Shown here one piece after another: positions 55,578-63,700 of a DNA stretch of 64,000 nucleotides (the stretch's first letter is position 1; every line of letters begins with the position of its first letter). Both the position numbers and the translations under genes were made by a program. A model generated the notes under the pieces. It did not search any database and was not told the origin of the DNA. It saw only the letters and a list, made by a program, of their open reading frames with translations. The stretch comes from Blautia schinkii DSM 10518 (GTDB lineage: Bacteria > Bacillota > Clostridia > Lachnospirales > Lachnospiraceae). Where the stretch lies: NCBI GenBank assembly GCA_000702025.1, contig JNKJ01000007.1, forward strand, positions 284,554 to 348,553. The letters run 5' to 3'.

Positions 55578-55578
55578 A

Positions 55579-56085
55579 TCAATTGCCTCCATTTAATAAC
55601 ATATTTGAAAAATCGCTCAGATAACCGGTCAGCTTTTTGGTTCCCTCGGAAAGTCCGCTGCCAATAGAACGGGAAAGCCTATAAAGATGATCGTCATTCT
55701 GCTGTTCATGCCGTACCTGTGTAGTTTCCACCTGTGCGGAGGGCTGGGAACGCAGGGCGGTAAAATCCACCTGCCCTATGCTGAATAAAAGAAATAGTGC
55801 AGCAATAACTCCGGCCGCAGTGCGCAGGCTATAGTAAAACATCTGCAAACGATGTGAAGTGTCACCTGCAGCCTTGACCGTTTGTACTTCCGGTGAAGCG
55901 GATCTGGCAAGGATCTGTTCCTTCAGGTAAACAGGAGTGAGGTGATTGCATTGCTGTTCCTCATGATGTATAAACTGGTCCAGGCAGAAATTACATTGGT
56001 CCAGATGCTCAAGGAAAGCGATCATATCCTGTGTTCCCATCTTATTACTCTGGTATTGGTTTAATTCCTTGTCATTGATATGCAT
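55579..56085 (-). CDS. Anti-sigma factor with zf-HC2 domain
   Basis: 168 residues. The zinc-binding anti-sigma motif is FLEHLDQCNFCLDQFIHHEE (His-X3-Cys-X2-Cys). A single helix (AAGVIAALFLLFSIGQVDF) puts the C-terminal part outside. It should hold the ECF sigma factor until an envelope signal arrives. It begins at the base next to the sigma stop codon. Confidence 0.85.
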   Translation of the reverse strand: MHINDKELNQYQSNKMGTQDMIAFLEHLDQCNFCLDQFIHHEEQQCNHLTPVYLKEQILARSASPEVQTVKAAGDTSHRLQMFYYSLRTAAGVIAALFLLFSIGQVDFTALRSQPSAQVETTQVRHEQQNDDHLYRLSRSIGSGLSEGTKKLTGYLSDFSNMLLNGGN

Positions 56086-56589
56086 CTAATCACTCCTCTC
56101 CAATAATTTTTTCAGCATAGCCTTGGCCCGGTAAAGCTGTGTCTGAATGGTTTTTGTATTTTTGTTTTGTCTTTGCGCAATTTCGGTAATGGACATTTCT
56201 TCACAAAAATGAGCAGTGGCCACTTCCTTATAAGGACTTCGAAGCTGCTGGCATAACAGCCGGACCTGACTGTTGGAATCCTCCAGCAGATATGTTTCTT
56301 CCGGAGAAGAGCTCTTGTCCGGAATCTGTGTGAAGTAAGTGTCCTCCGTGGGGACGGTACGCCGCCCGGCAGCTTTAAGGTAATCCAGGCATTTCCGGAC
56401 TGCGATTTTGCTCAGCCAGGCTTTTTCATACGTGCCGTCAAAACGGGAAAGGTTTTTGTAGGCGGATATAAACACTTCCTGCGTTAAGTCCTCGGCGTCA
56501 AAGGGGTTACCGATTGACTTTAAACATATGGAATAGATTAAGTTTTGGTATTGGTCAATTAAATATTCCAGATATTGTTCCTGCGAAAT
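56086..56589 (-). CDS. ECF-type RNA polymerase sigma factor, probable AUU start
   Basis: Read from the ATT complementary to 56587-56589, 167 residues, the normal ECF size. Region 2 is SQEQYLEYLIDQYQNLIYSI and PFDAEDLTQEVFISAYKNLS; region 4 is MSITEIAQRQNKNTKTIQTQ and LYRAKAMLKKLL. The first ATG (56475) would remove all of region 2.1-2.2, so it cannot be the true start. AAAGGGG lies 8 nt before the ATT; an ATC one codon earlier is possible. No ATG, GTG or TTG fits. A TATAAT -10 lies at 56621-56626. The operon continues with its anti-sigma factor. Confidence 0.88.
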   Translation of the reverse strand: MSQEQYLEYLIDQYQNLIYSICLKSIGNPFDAEDLTQEVFISAYKNLSRFDGTYEKAWLSKIAVRKCLDYLKAAGRRTVPTEDTYFTQIPDKSSSPEETYLLEDSNSQVRLLCQQLRSPYKEVATAHFCEEMSITEIAQRQNKNTKTIQTQLYRAKAMLKKLLERSD

Positions 56590-56693
56590 GATATCAGCCC
56601 CTTTCTGTACCCGTTCACTTATTATAACGCAAGACCCGGTCCAAAAACTTCAAAATCACGAAAAAAATTAAATTTTTTGGTTGACCCTGATAA

Positions 56694-56722
56694 TTGTAAA
56701 CAATACAGGCGCATGATATAAT
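56694..56722 (+). promoter_or_regulatory. Promoter of the LacI-family regulator gene
   Basis: TTGTAA (56694-56699), 17 bp spacer, TATAAT (56717-56722) preceded by TGA. The gene starts about 108 bp downstream. Confidence 0.7.
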
Positions 56723-56830
56723 GAAAACATTCAAATTGGTTTGTGGGTTTTATAGCAGTTAGGAAGATATAGATTACCTGCGCTTTATAAATGAAACAGG
56801 TCATAAGAAAGGGTAGACAGCAAATAGATT

Positions 56831-57832
56831 ATGGCAAGTATCAGAGATGTTGCACAGAAAGCCGGCGTTGGCGTCGGCACGGTTTCCAGGGTGCTCAATG
56901 GCAGCGGTTATGTATCCGCTGAGACGAAGAAAAAAATAGAAGATGCAATCGAAGAGCTGGGATACATCCCCAATGAGCTGGCGCGGAATCTTTTCCGAAA
57001 CCGCACGGGTATCGTGGGAGTGATTATACCGGATGTGGAGCATCCGTTCTTCTCTAATTTTGTCAGACAGACCGAGGTTGCGCTTTATAACTTAGGATAT
57101 AAGACAATGGTGTGCAATACCATCGGCATCAGCAACCGGGAGAAGGAATATCTGGATATGCTCGAACGGAATATGGTGGATGGGATCATTACCGCCGCCC
57201 ACACCCTTGAGGATACGGAATATCTGAAAAGGAAGAAACCCATTGTCTCCATGGACCGAGACTTCGGACCTCAGATACCCATGGTTGGTTCGGACCATAT
57301 ATATGGAGGCCGTCTGGCAGCAGAGATATTACTTAAGAACAAATGTCATAAAATCCTTCATATCACAGGCGTGGCTCCCGACGTGGCTGCTAACGACCGC
57401 CATGCAATATTTGAGACGATCATGAGTGAGCATGGTGTGGAGGTAGTGGATGTCGTGATGGAGTGGAACCGGTTTGACCATGAGGCTTACTGGGAGGCCG
57501 CCAGGATTGGTATGCGCAAATATGACGGGGTGGACGGAGTGTTTGCAGCGGACCAGCCTGCGCTTTATTATATGCATCTGGCTATGGCCGCGGGGAAAAG
57601 AGTGCCGGAGGATTTAAAAGTGGTGGCTTATGACGGTATGGATATCACGAAACTGTGTTATCCTGAGGTTACAAGTATTTGTCAAAATACACAATTTTTA
57701 TCGGAGACCTGTGCCAACACGGTCGTTGATTTAATTGAAAATAGGAAACGGGTTCCACATAAACAGATAATTTCCGTAGAATTCAGACAGGGAGGCAGTA
57801 CTCTGCCAGTGAAACTGAATGGAAATTTATGA
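56831..57832 (+). CDS. LacI family transcriptional regulator of the beta-fructoside locus
   Basis: 333 residues. The helix-turn-helix is IRDVAQKAGVGVGTVSRVLN with hinge GYIPNELARNL; a periplasmic-binding-like effector domain follows (GIVGVIIPDVEHPFFSNFVR). No strong ribosome site lies close to the ATG, so expression is probably low. It is followed by a GH32 and sugar transporter operon whose promoter carries matching operators at 57993 and 58056. It should be a repressor induced by a fructose-containing sugar. Confidence 0.93.
   Translation: MASIRDVAQKAGVGVGTVSRVLNGSGYVSAETKKKIEDAIEELGYIPNELARNLFRNRTGIVGVIIPDVEHPFFSNFVRQTEVALYNLGYKTMVCNTIGISNREKEYLDMLERNMVDGIITAAHTLEDTEYLKRKKPIVSMDRDFGPQIPMVGSDHIYGGRLAAEILLKNKCHKILHITGVAPDVAANDRHAIFETIMSEHGVEVVDVVMEWNRFDHEAYWEAARIGMRKYDGVDGVFAADQPALYYMHLAMAAGKRVPEDLKVVAYDGMDITKLCYPEVTSICQNTQFLSETCANTVVDLIENRKRVPHKQIISVEFRQGGSTLPVKLNGNL
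57744..57759. promoter_or_regulatory. Auxiliary LacI-type operator inside the regulator gene
   Basis: GGAAACGGGTTCCACA within the last codons of the regulator gene matches the two sites downstream except for one base in the left arm. About 250-310 bp from them, it could support DNA looping; chance similarity is possible. Confidence 0.4.
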
Positions 57833-57882
57833 AATGTAGATAAAAAAGAAAATGGAAAATTGTGAAACATGAATAAACCAAG

Positions 57883-57916
57883 CAGGCTTTGTGAAACATG
57901 CACAAAGCCTGTTTTT
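57883..57916 (+). terminator. Intrinsic terminator of the LacI-family gene
   Basis: CAGGCTTTGTG (57883-57893) pairs perfectly with CACAAAGCCTG (57901-57911), then TTTTT. Confidence 0.88.
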
Positions 57917-57956
57917 GTTTAGCTCCTCTAGATGGCAGAAAAATCCTTTGTACCGG

Positions 57957-57985
57957 TTGACAAACAAAAAGTAGTGTCATATAAT
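57957..57985 (+). promoter_or_regulatory. Consensus promoter of the GH32-ABC operon
   Basis: TTGACA (57957-57962), 17 bp spacer, TATAAT (57980-57985): perfect consensus. The start point, near 57992, falls at the edge of an operator, so the promoter is strong but repressible. Confidence 0.9.
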
Positions 57986-57992
57986 ACAAATA

Positions 57993-58008
57993 TGGAACGG
58001 GTACCACA
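57993..58008. promoter_or_regulatory. LacI-type operator at the transcription start
   Basis: TGGAACGGGTACCACA: GGAAC/GTACC-type palindromic centre. It covers the start point of the GH32 promoter, the classic place for a repressor. Confidence 0.7.
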
Positions 58009-58055
58009 TATCTAAAATACACAACATGACGGTGCCTATATTTTTTTAGATGAGG

Positions 58056-58070
58056 GGGAACGGGTTCCAC
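58056..58070. promoter_or_regulatory. Second LacI-type operator upstream of GH32
   Basis: GGGAACGGGTTCCAC, 63 bp (six helical turns) from the first operator, on the same face of the helix. It would allow cooperative or looped repression. Confidence 0.68.
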
Positions 58071-58124
58071 AACACAAGCCTACTCAAATAAAAAAGCAAA
58101 TAAGGAGAAAGGAGGTGGGAGTGG

Positions 58125-59768
58125 ATGTATACAGGGCACTATGAATGCCTGGAGATTTTCGCCAGACCTGCCTGCGGCAAGAAAGGATATATTGAGCTTC
58201 TTGATGAAAACGGCAGTGTCCTGCACCAGAAGGAACTGAAACATATTTACGGAAACTGGATTCGGCTGCAGCTTAAGAAAGAAAGTACATATGAGGTGAG
58301 ACTTAGAGACGCCGAGGCTGCGCTTGCATACTTAAGCGGCTGCGAGGACATTCTTGAACGGGGCATCTGCATTCTTGATACCCGCACGTTCAGTGAAATG
58401 GATGCACAGCAGTACCACAGTTTCTGCGATACCCCTTACCGGGAACAATATCACTTCACCCCGGTAGTCAACTGGATCAATGACCCTAACGGACTCTGCT
58501 GGTTCCGGGGCTATTATCATCTGTTTTACCAGTATAACCCTTTCGGCCAGGAGTGGAATAACATGTATTGGGGACACGCGGCCAGCCGCGACCTGATTCA
58601 TTGGAAGCACCTTCCCGTAGTGCTGGAGCCTCAGGAGGAGATACTTGACAACCCTGTGATTAAGGGAGGTGCTTTTTCCGGGAGTGCGCTGGCAGGAGAG
58701 GATGAGGTATGCTTTTACCTGACCCGCCATGTGGGGCCTCAGGAGGACGGCTGGGATACGGTGCAGTATCAGACCATGATGAAGAGCCGTGACATGTTGA
58801 GCTTCACACCGGAGAAAGAGATTATCCGCGAGAAACCGGAAAATGCAAGCTTTGATTTCCGCGACCCCAAGGCCGGGAAATACAAGGATCACTGGTACCT
58901 TGTGCTGGGAAGCTGTCTGGATGGCAAGGGAGCGATTCTCCTATACGAGTCGCCGGACAATGAGCACTGGAATTACAGCGGTCCGCTGCTTGTAGAAAAA
59001 GAACCGATCCGCACCATTGAATGCCCGGATTTCTTCCTGCTTGACGGTAAGTATGTAGCAGCCGGAGCCTGGATGGACCATTATGACGGACAGGGACGTT
59101 TCCAGATGAGCCGCTATTATATCGGAGACTGGCAGGGCGGAGAGCTCTCAGTGGAAAAGGAACAATGGATAGACTTCGGCAGTAACTGCTATGCGGCCCA
59201 GACCTTCTGTCACGAAGGACGGAGGATTCTGATCGGATGGATTTCGGATTTCTACCATGAGCATGTGAAAACGGAGCAGGGCGCTTACGGCAGTATGACC
59301 CTTCCCCGGGAGCTGCATTTGAAAGACGGCCATGTATATGCACAGCCGGTGAAGGAGGTATATGATCTCAGGGACGAATGCCTCTATTGCGGTGAAAGCA
59401 GTGATTTCAGCCGGGAGAGCATTGGCGGAAACCAGTATTACGTGAAATTGGAGTTTGATAACCCCTGCAATTTCCGGGCAGTGCTTGGAAGAGACGGGGA
59501 AAAGGAGATCAGCCTTATCAGCAGCAGCGGAAAGGTTTTCCTAAAGACAAAGGGTGTAAAGAGCGAAGAGATTGATTTTACAGCTCAGGTAAAGGAGTGC
59601 AGAAAGGCGGAAATCTTCGTGGACAGAAGGACCGTGGAGGTTTATCTCAACGACGGAGAAGACGCAGGCACGAAATTATTTTATAACAGCAGCAGGGAAG
59701 GAAGCTTCCGGCTCACAGCAAGTGAACTTACACGGGTGGAATTATATACCATGAAATCCATCTGGTAA
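58125..59768 (+). CDS. GH32 beta-fructofuranosidase (sucrose/fructo-oligosaccharide hydrolase)
   Basis: 547 residues, no signal peptide, so intracellular. The nucleophile is D120 in VNWINDPNGLCWF. FRDPKAGKYKDHWYLV holds the transition-state Asp and IECPDFFLLDG the acid/base Glu (about 299). A C-terminal beta sandwich follows. An extra 100-residue beta domain precedes the propeller. It cleaves terminal beta-fructosyl bonds of imported sucrose, kestose or inulin-type oligosaccharides. AGGAGGTG precedes the ATG. No phosphotransferase genes are near, so unphosphorylated substrates are expected. Confidence 0.95.
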   Translation: MYTGHYECLEIFARPACGKKGYIELLDENGSVLHQKELKHIYGNWIRLQLKKESTYEVRLRDAEAALAYLSGCEDILERGICILDTRTFSEMDAQQYHSFCDTPYREQYHFTPVVNWINDPNGLCWFRGYYHLFYQYNPFGQEWNNMYWGHAASRDLIHWKHLPVVLEPQEEILDNPVIKGGAFSGSALAGEDEVCFYLTRHVGPQEDGWDTVQYQTMMKSRDMLSFTPEKEIIREKPENASFDFRDPKAGKYKDHWYLVLGSCLDGKGAILLYESPDNEHWNYSGPLLVEKEPIRTIECPDFFLLDGKYVAAGAWMDHYDGQGRFQMSRYYIGDWQGGELSVEKEQWIDFGSNCYAAQTFCHEGRRILIGWISDFYHEHVKTEQGAYGSMTLPRELHLKDGHVYAQPVKEVYDLRDECLYCGESSDFSRESIGGNQYYVKLEFDNPCNFRAVLGRDGEKEISLISSSGKVFLKTKGVKSEEIDFTAQVKECRKAEIFVDRRTVEVYLNDGEDAGTKLFYNSSREGSFRLTASELTRVELYTMKSIW

Positions 59769-59791
59769 AGTATAAGAAAAGGAGAATGAAT

Positions 59792-61069
59792 ATGAAAAAA
59801 AGTATGGTTAAAACAATGGCAGTTGTCTCAGCGGCAGCAGTGATGAGCACAGGTTTTACCGTGCCCGTAATGGCAGATGACCCGGTAGAAGTAACAATCT
59901 GGAGCCCTACCGACGAGCCGGCGATCGAAGAGTGGTGGGTGCAGAAAATCGACGAGTTCAACAAAGCCCATGAAGGCGAGATCGTCCTTTCCCGTGAGGC
60001 AATCGTACGTGCGGATTCCTATGCATATGAGGACAAAGTAAACGCAGCGCTTACCTCCAATGACCTTCCTGACATCCTCTATGTGGACGGCCCGAACATT
60101 GCAAACTATGCAGCAAACGGTGTGATCGTGCCGATCGGTGACTTCTTTACAGAAGAAGACTTAAGCGACTTTGTAGATTCGATCAAGGTACAGGGAACCT
60201 ATGAGGACGAGCTGTACGCGCTGGGCGCAACCGAGAGTTCTGTGGCGCTGTTCTACAATAAAGACATGCTGGATGAGGCCGGACTCACCGCTCCCGATAA
60301 GCTGGAGGATGCCTGGACCTGGTCAGATTTCAGAGAGGCAGCAGAGAAGCTTACAAAAGAGGGCGTGACCGGAACAAACATCATCATGGATCAGGGCGAA
60401 GGACTTCCTTATGTACTGGAGCAGTTCTGGATCTCCAATGGCACAGATTTCGTAAGCCCGGAAGGCGACAAGGCTGACGGCTATGTGAACAGTGAAAAAG
60501 GTGTGGAAGCGGCAGAGTTCTTAAACGGTCTGATCCAGGACGGCCTTGCAGACATCGATCCGATTGAAAAAGCTTTCCACAATGGGAAATCAGCTACCAT
60601 GCTTGGCGGTTCCTGGGAGGTTGCAACTCTGGAAAACGAATATCCGGACCTGAACTGGGGCGTAACCTACTATCCGGTTGCAGATAACGATGGCATCAAC
60701 GCATCTCCTACCGGAGACTGGGCAGCCTGCATTACCAAGGATGCTGATGTAGAGGCAGCAGGAGAGGTTATGAATTTCCTTATGAACCAGGAGAATGTAA
60801 CTACTTATGCACAGGCTATCGCAAAGCTTCCGACAAGAGTTTCTTCCTATGATACCTTAACTGAGTATGATGAATATCCGCGTTCCCTGTTCAAAGAGCA
60901 GTCCATGGAAACAGGTCATCCAAGACCGAGAACACCATCCTACACCGTTCTTTCCCCAGGCTTCTCTGAGGCAATGATGAACATCTTTACAGGTGCAGAT
61001 GTACAGGAAGAATTAGACAACCTGGCAGCAGATTTCGATGAGGATTATGAGATGAATTATGCCGAATAA
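59792..61069 (+). CDS. Sugar ABC transporter substrate-binding protein lacking a lipobox
   Basis: 425 residues of the family 1 solute-binding fold (EVTIWSPTDEPAIEEWWVQK; LYALGATESSVALFYNKDML). The signal peptide, MKKSMVKTMAVVSAAAVM followed by VPVMADD, has no cysteine, so it is not a lipoprotein as read; cleavage after VMA is likely. AAGGAG lies 6 nt before the ATG at 59792. It is the binding protein for the fructoside importer. The codon just after the signal is Asp, so a lost lipobox cannot be restored by a simple start change. Confidence 0.9.
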   Translation: MKKSMVKTMAVVSAAAVMSTGFTVPVMADDPVEVTIWSPTDEPAIEEWWVQKIDEFNKAHEGEIVLSREAIVRADSYAYEDKVNAALTSNDLPDILYVDGPNIANYAANGVIVPIGDFFTEEDLSDFVDSIKVQGTYEDELYALGATESSVALFYNKDMLDEAGLTAPDKLEDAWTWSDFREAAEKLTKEGVTGTNIIMDQGEGLPYVLEQFWISNGTDFVSPEGDKADGYVNSEKGVEAAEFLNGLIQDGLADIDPIEKAFHNGKSATMLGGSWEVATLENEYPDLNWGVTYYPVADNDGINASPTGDWAACITKDADVEAAGEVMNFLMNQENVTTYAQAIAKLPTRVSSYDTLTEYDEYPRSLFKEQSMETGHPRPRTPSYTVLSPGFSEAMMNIFTGADVQEELDNLAADFDEDYEMNYAE

Positions 61070-61094
61070 TCCCTGATACAGGAAGGAGAAATCC

Positions 61095-61982
61095 ATGAAA
61101 ACAAACGGTATAAAAAGAAAAAGTGAAATAAAGGCGGCCTATCTCTTTGTCATCCCGGCATTGGTTTTGCTTGTGGCCTTCCTGATAGTACCGGCTCTTT
61201 CCACGATCCGCTATGCTTTTACGAATTACAATATCATGCGGCCGGATAAGATTAAATTTGTGGGATTTGAGAACTTTATCAAGCTGTTTTCCGATGATAG
61301 CTTTTGGCAGGCAGTTTTAAATACCTTTTATTTTACCGTGATCGTTGTGCCGTTCCAGTGTATTCTTGCACTGGGGCTGGCGCTCCTGATCTCATCCAGA
61401 AGAAGAGGCGTGTCCATTTTCAGAGCGGCATATTTCAGCCCTCAGGTTACCTCCATGGTTGTTATCGCCATCCTCTGGACCGTGCTCTACAACCCGAATC
61501 CGGACACCGGACTTCTCAATGCATTTTTGAAAAGCATGGGGCTTAATACCTCTCAGTTCCTGAACAGCCCGGACACAGCCATGAACTCGATCATCTTCAT
61601 GTCGGCATGGCAGGCGGCCGGTTATCAGATGATGATTTTCCTGGCAGGACTGCAGGGAATCCCGGGTGAGCAGTATGAGGCGGCCTCCATCGACGGCGCG
61701 GGCAAGTTTAAACAGTTTATTTATGTGACGCTTCCCGGACTGAAAAACGTGATCAAATACGTGATCATGATCACCATGATCCAGGCTATGAAGCTCTTCA
61801 CACAGCCGTACGTTATGACAAAAGGCGGGCCTCAGAATTCCACAAGGACACTTGTTTACTACATATATGAACAGGGCTTCCAGAAACGCCATTTCGGCTA
61901 TGCCTGTACGGTGGCGGCGGTATTCTTCGTGATCGTCATCACGATGTCCCTGTCAATGAAGAAAATAATCAAAGCAGATTAA
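61095..61982 (+). CDS. Sugar ABC transporter permease (MalF type)
   Basis: 295 residues, six helices. The EAA loop is QYEAASIDGAGKFKQFIYVT. It begins AAYLFVIPALVLLVAFLIVP. It partners the MalG-type permease 13 bp downstream. No ATPase gene in the locus; a shared MsmK-type ATPase is presumed. Confidence 0.93.
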   Translation: MKTNGIKRKSEIKAAYLFVIPALVLLVAFLIVPALSTIRYAFTNYNIMRPDKIKFVGFENFIKLFSDDSFWQAVLNTFYFTVIVVPFQCILALGLALLISSRRRGVSIFRAAYFSPQVTSMVVIAILWTVLYNPNPDTGLLNAFLKSMGLNTSQFLNSPDTAMNSIIFMSAWQAAGYQMMIFLAGLQGIPGEQYEAASIDGAGKFKQFIYVTLPGLKNVIKYVIMITMIQAMKLFTQPYVMTKGGPQNSTRTLVYYIYEQGFQKRHFGYACTVAAVFFVIVITMSLSMKKIIKAD

Positions 61983-61995
61983 GGAGGGAAAGAAT

Positions 61996-62838
61996 ATGAC
62001 CTATAAACAGAGAACATTTTTGGGAAATATCCTGTTCTATGTGGGAAATACCGTAATTGCACTCATATTCGTATCCCCGCTGATCTGGATGATCTCCGCA
62101 TCGCTGAAACCGGAGGCGGAAATCTTTAAGAATATGAATACCCTGAGTACCTTTTTACCCACAGGAGCTTCCATCAGCAACTATCTGGAGGTATTCTCCA
62201 GGATCAATATGTGGAAGTTTATCGGCAACAGTTTGTTCTATGTATTTGTAATCATTGTACTTGACCTGATCGTGAATTCGCTGTGCGGATACGCGCTGGC
62301 AAAGTTCCATTTCAAAGGGAAAAATGCGCTGCTCACACTGGTGATCAGTCTCATGGTTTTCCCCATGGAAGCCATCATGCTGCCTCTGTATGTGGAGGTT
62401 GCAAACTTAGGCTGGGTCAATCAATGGGCCGGACTGATCGTGCCGTTTGTGGCAAAATGCTTCAGTATTTACATGTTCAGACAGTTTTTCCTGGACATTC
62501 CAAACGACCTTCTGGAGGCTGCTTCCATCGACGGCTGCGGCCCGGTGCGCTCTTTCTTTAGGGTAGTGGTACCGATTTCCGGAACGGTGTATGCAACTAT
62601 TTTTATCCTGGATTTTGTGGCCCACTGGAACGACTTTATGTGGCCTTTGCTGGTAGTCACAGGAGAAGAAAAACGGACGATCCAGCTCGCAATCCAGACC
62701 TTCTTCGGCTCCAAACCGATCAACTATGGACCGATCATGGCATCGCTGACAATCTCCGCGATTCCGATGCTGATCATGTTTATCGCACTGCAGAAATATT
62801 ATGTGGAGGGCATTGCTTCCACAGGAATTAAGGGCTGA
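61996..62838 (+). CDS. Sugar ABC transporter permease (MalG type)
   Basis: 280 residues, six helices, EAA loop LLEAASIDGCGPVRSFFRVV. AAGGAGGG precedes the start. Second channel half of the fructoside importer. A hairpin in the gap behind it (GGCGGCAG near 62860, CTGCCGCC near 62895) may set the expression ratio of the last gene. Confidence 0.93.
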   Translation: MTYKQRTFLGNILFYVGNTVIALIFVSPLIWMISASLKPEAEIFKNMNTLSTFLPTGASISNYLEVFSRINMWKFIGNSLFYVFVIIVLDLIVNSLCGYALAKFHFKGKNALLTLVISLMVFPMEAIMLPLYVEVANLGWVNQWAGLIVPFVAKCFSIYMFRQFFLDIPNDLLEAASIDGCGPVRSFFRVVVPISGTVYATIFILDFVAHWNDFMWPLLVVTGEEKRTIQLAIQTFFGSKPINYGPIMASLTISAIPMLIMFIALQKYYVEGIASTGIKG

Positions 62839-62931
62839 CGTGTAAAAAAATTGCACAGGCGGCAGCAGCGATGCGGTTTTCAACTGCCGCAGGACTGCCG
62901 CCGCAGAAAGCCTTGGGAAAGGAGAAACGCA

Positions 62932-63573
62932 ATGGGTGATTTATTTAATCCTGACGGAAAGTTTTTCAGATTCATGGAAAGGGTAATCGAACTGATTAAA
63001 CTAAATTTTTTATGGGTGCTGTTCAGCCTTCCGGTGGTGACAGCCGGCGCTTCTACCTTTGCCATGTTTGTGGTGGCCGGGCAGATTGCCGACGGCGAGG
63101 AGGGGTATATCTGGAAAGCTTTCTGGAGTGCATTTCGTGCAAACTGGAAAAGGGCCTCTCTTCTCTGGCTGTTTGTAGGAGGTGTGGGAGCGGGACTTTT
63201 GATGGATTACCGCTTCTGGACTCTGGTGGACAGCCCGGTATCGGGAATGATGAAAGGGCTTACTATGGCGCTGATCGTACTGTTTTTGGTGGGCGCAGTG
63301 TATGTGTTTCCTCTGGCTGCGAGAATGGATACGAATGTGAAAACCACGCTGCGTAATAGCTGGCTGCTGGGTATGAAGTATCTGCCGCGGACGTTTATCA
63401 TGCTGGTGTGGATCGTGCTGGAGAGCTTTGCAGTAAGGCTTTGGGCACTGGGGCTGCTTCTGGGGATGCTGGTTGGTGTCTCGGGAATGGCTTGGCTGGT
63501 GGAGATACATATGAAGAAGATTTTTGCAAAAGAACAGATAATTGAGATACAGGAGGAAGGGGCATTGTCTTGA
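62932..63573 (+). CDS. DUF624 (YesL family) membrane protein
   Basis: 213 residues, five or six predicted helices. The family start is FNPDGKFFRFMERVIELIKL followed by NFLWVLFSLPVVTAGASTFA. YesL-type proteins accompany sugar ABC transporters in Firmicutes; a role in transporter function is suspected but unproven. AAAGGAG lies before the ATG at 62932. It is the last gene of the operon; the stop codon lies in the loop of the terminator. Confidence 0.88.
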   Translation: MGDLFNPDGKFFRFMERVIELIKLNFLWVLFSLPVVTAGASTFAMFVVAGQIADGEEGYIWKAFWSAFRANWKRASLLWLFVGGVGAGLLMDYRFWTLVDSPVSGMMKGLTMALIVLFLVGAVYVFPLAARMDTNVKTTLRNSWLLGMKYLPRTFIMLVWIVLESFAVRLWALGLLLGMLVGVSGMAWLVEIHMKKIFAKEQIIEIQEEGALS

Positions 63574-63590
63574 AGGACAGTGCCTTTTTT
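63561..63590 (+). terminator. Terminator of the fructoside operon, overlapping the last stop codon
   Basis: GGCATTGTC (63561-63569) pairs with GACAGTGCC (63576-63584), one pair G-U, then TTTTTT. The TGA stop (63571-63573) is in the loop. Confidence 0.88.
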
Positions 63591-63609
63591 AATTGGGATG
63601 GGTAGGGGA

Positions 63610-63700
63610 CCCGGAAAGGTGTTGAACGGCAAGGAAAAGGGAATTGGGCGCGGGAAACCGGCAGTGTCCGGGGGCTGGCAGTGCTCGCTTCCCTTCAACT
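63610..63700 (+). repeat. Variable-arm palindromic element, copy D (left half only)
   Basis: 5' box CCCGGAAAGGTGTTGAACGG (63610-63629), a 50-odd bp GC-rich left arm unlike those of the other copies, then the core start GCTCGCTTCCCTTCAACT (63683-63700). After this the match ends; distal core and right arm are missing. It begins 20 bp behind the operon terminator. Confidence 0.72.
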
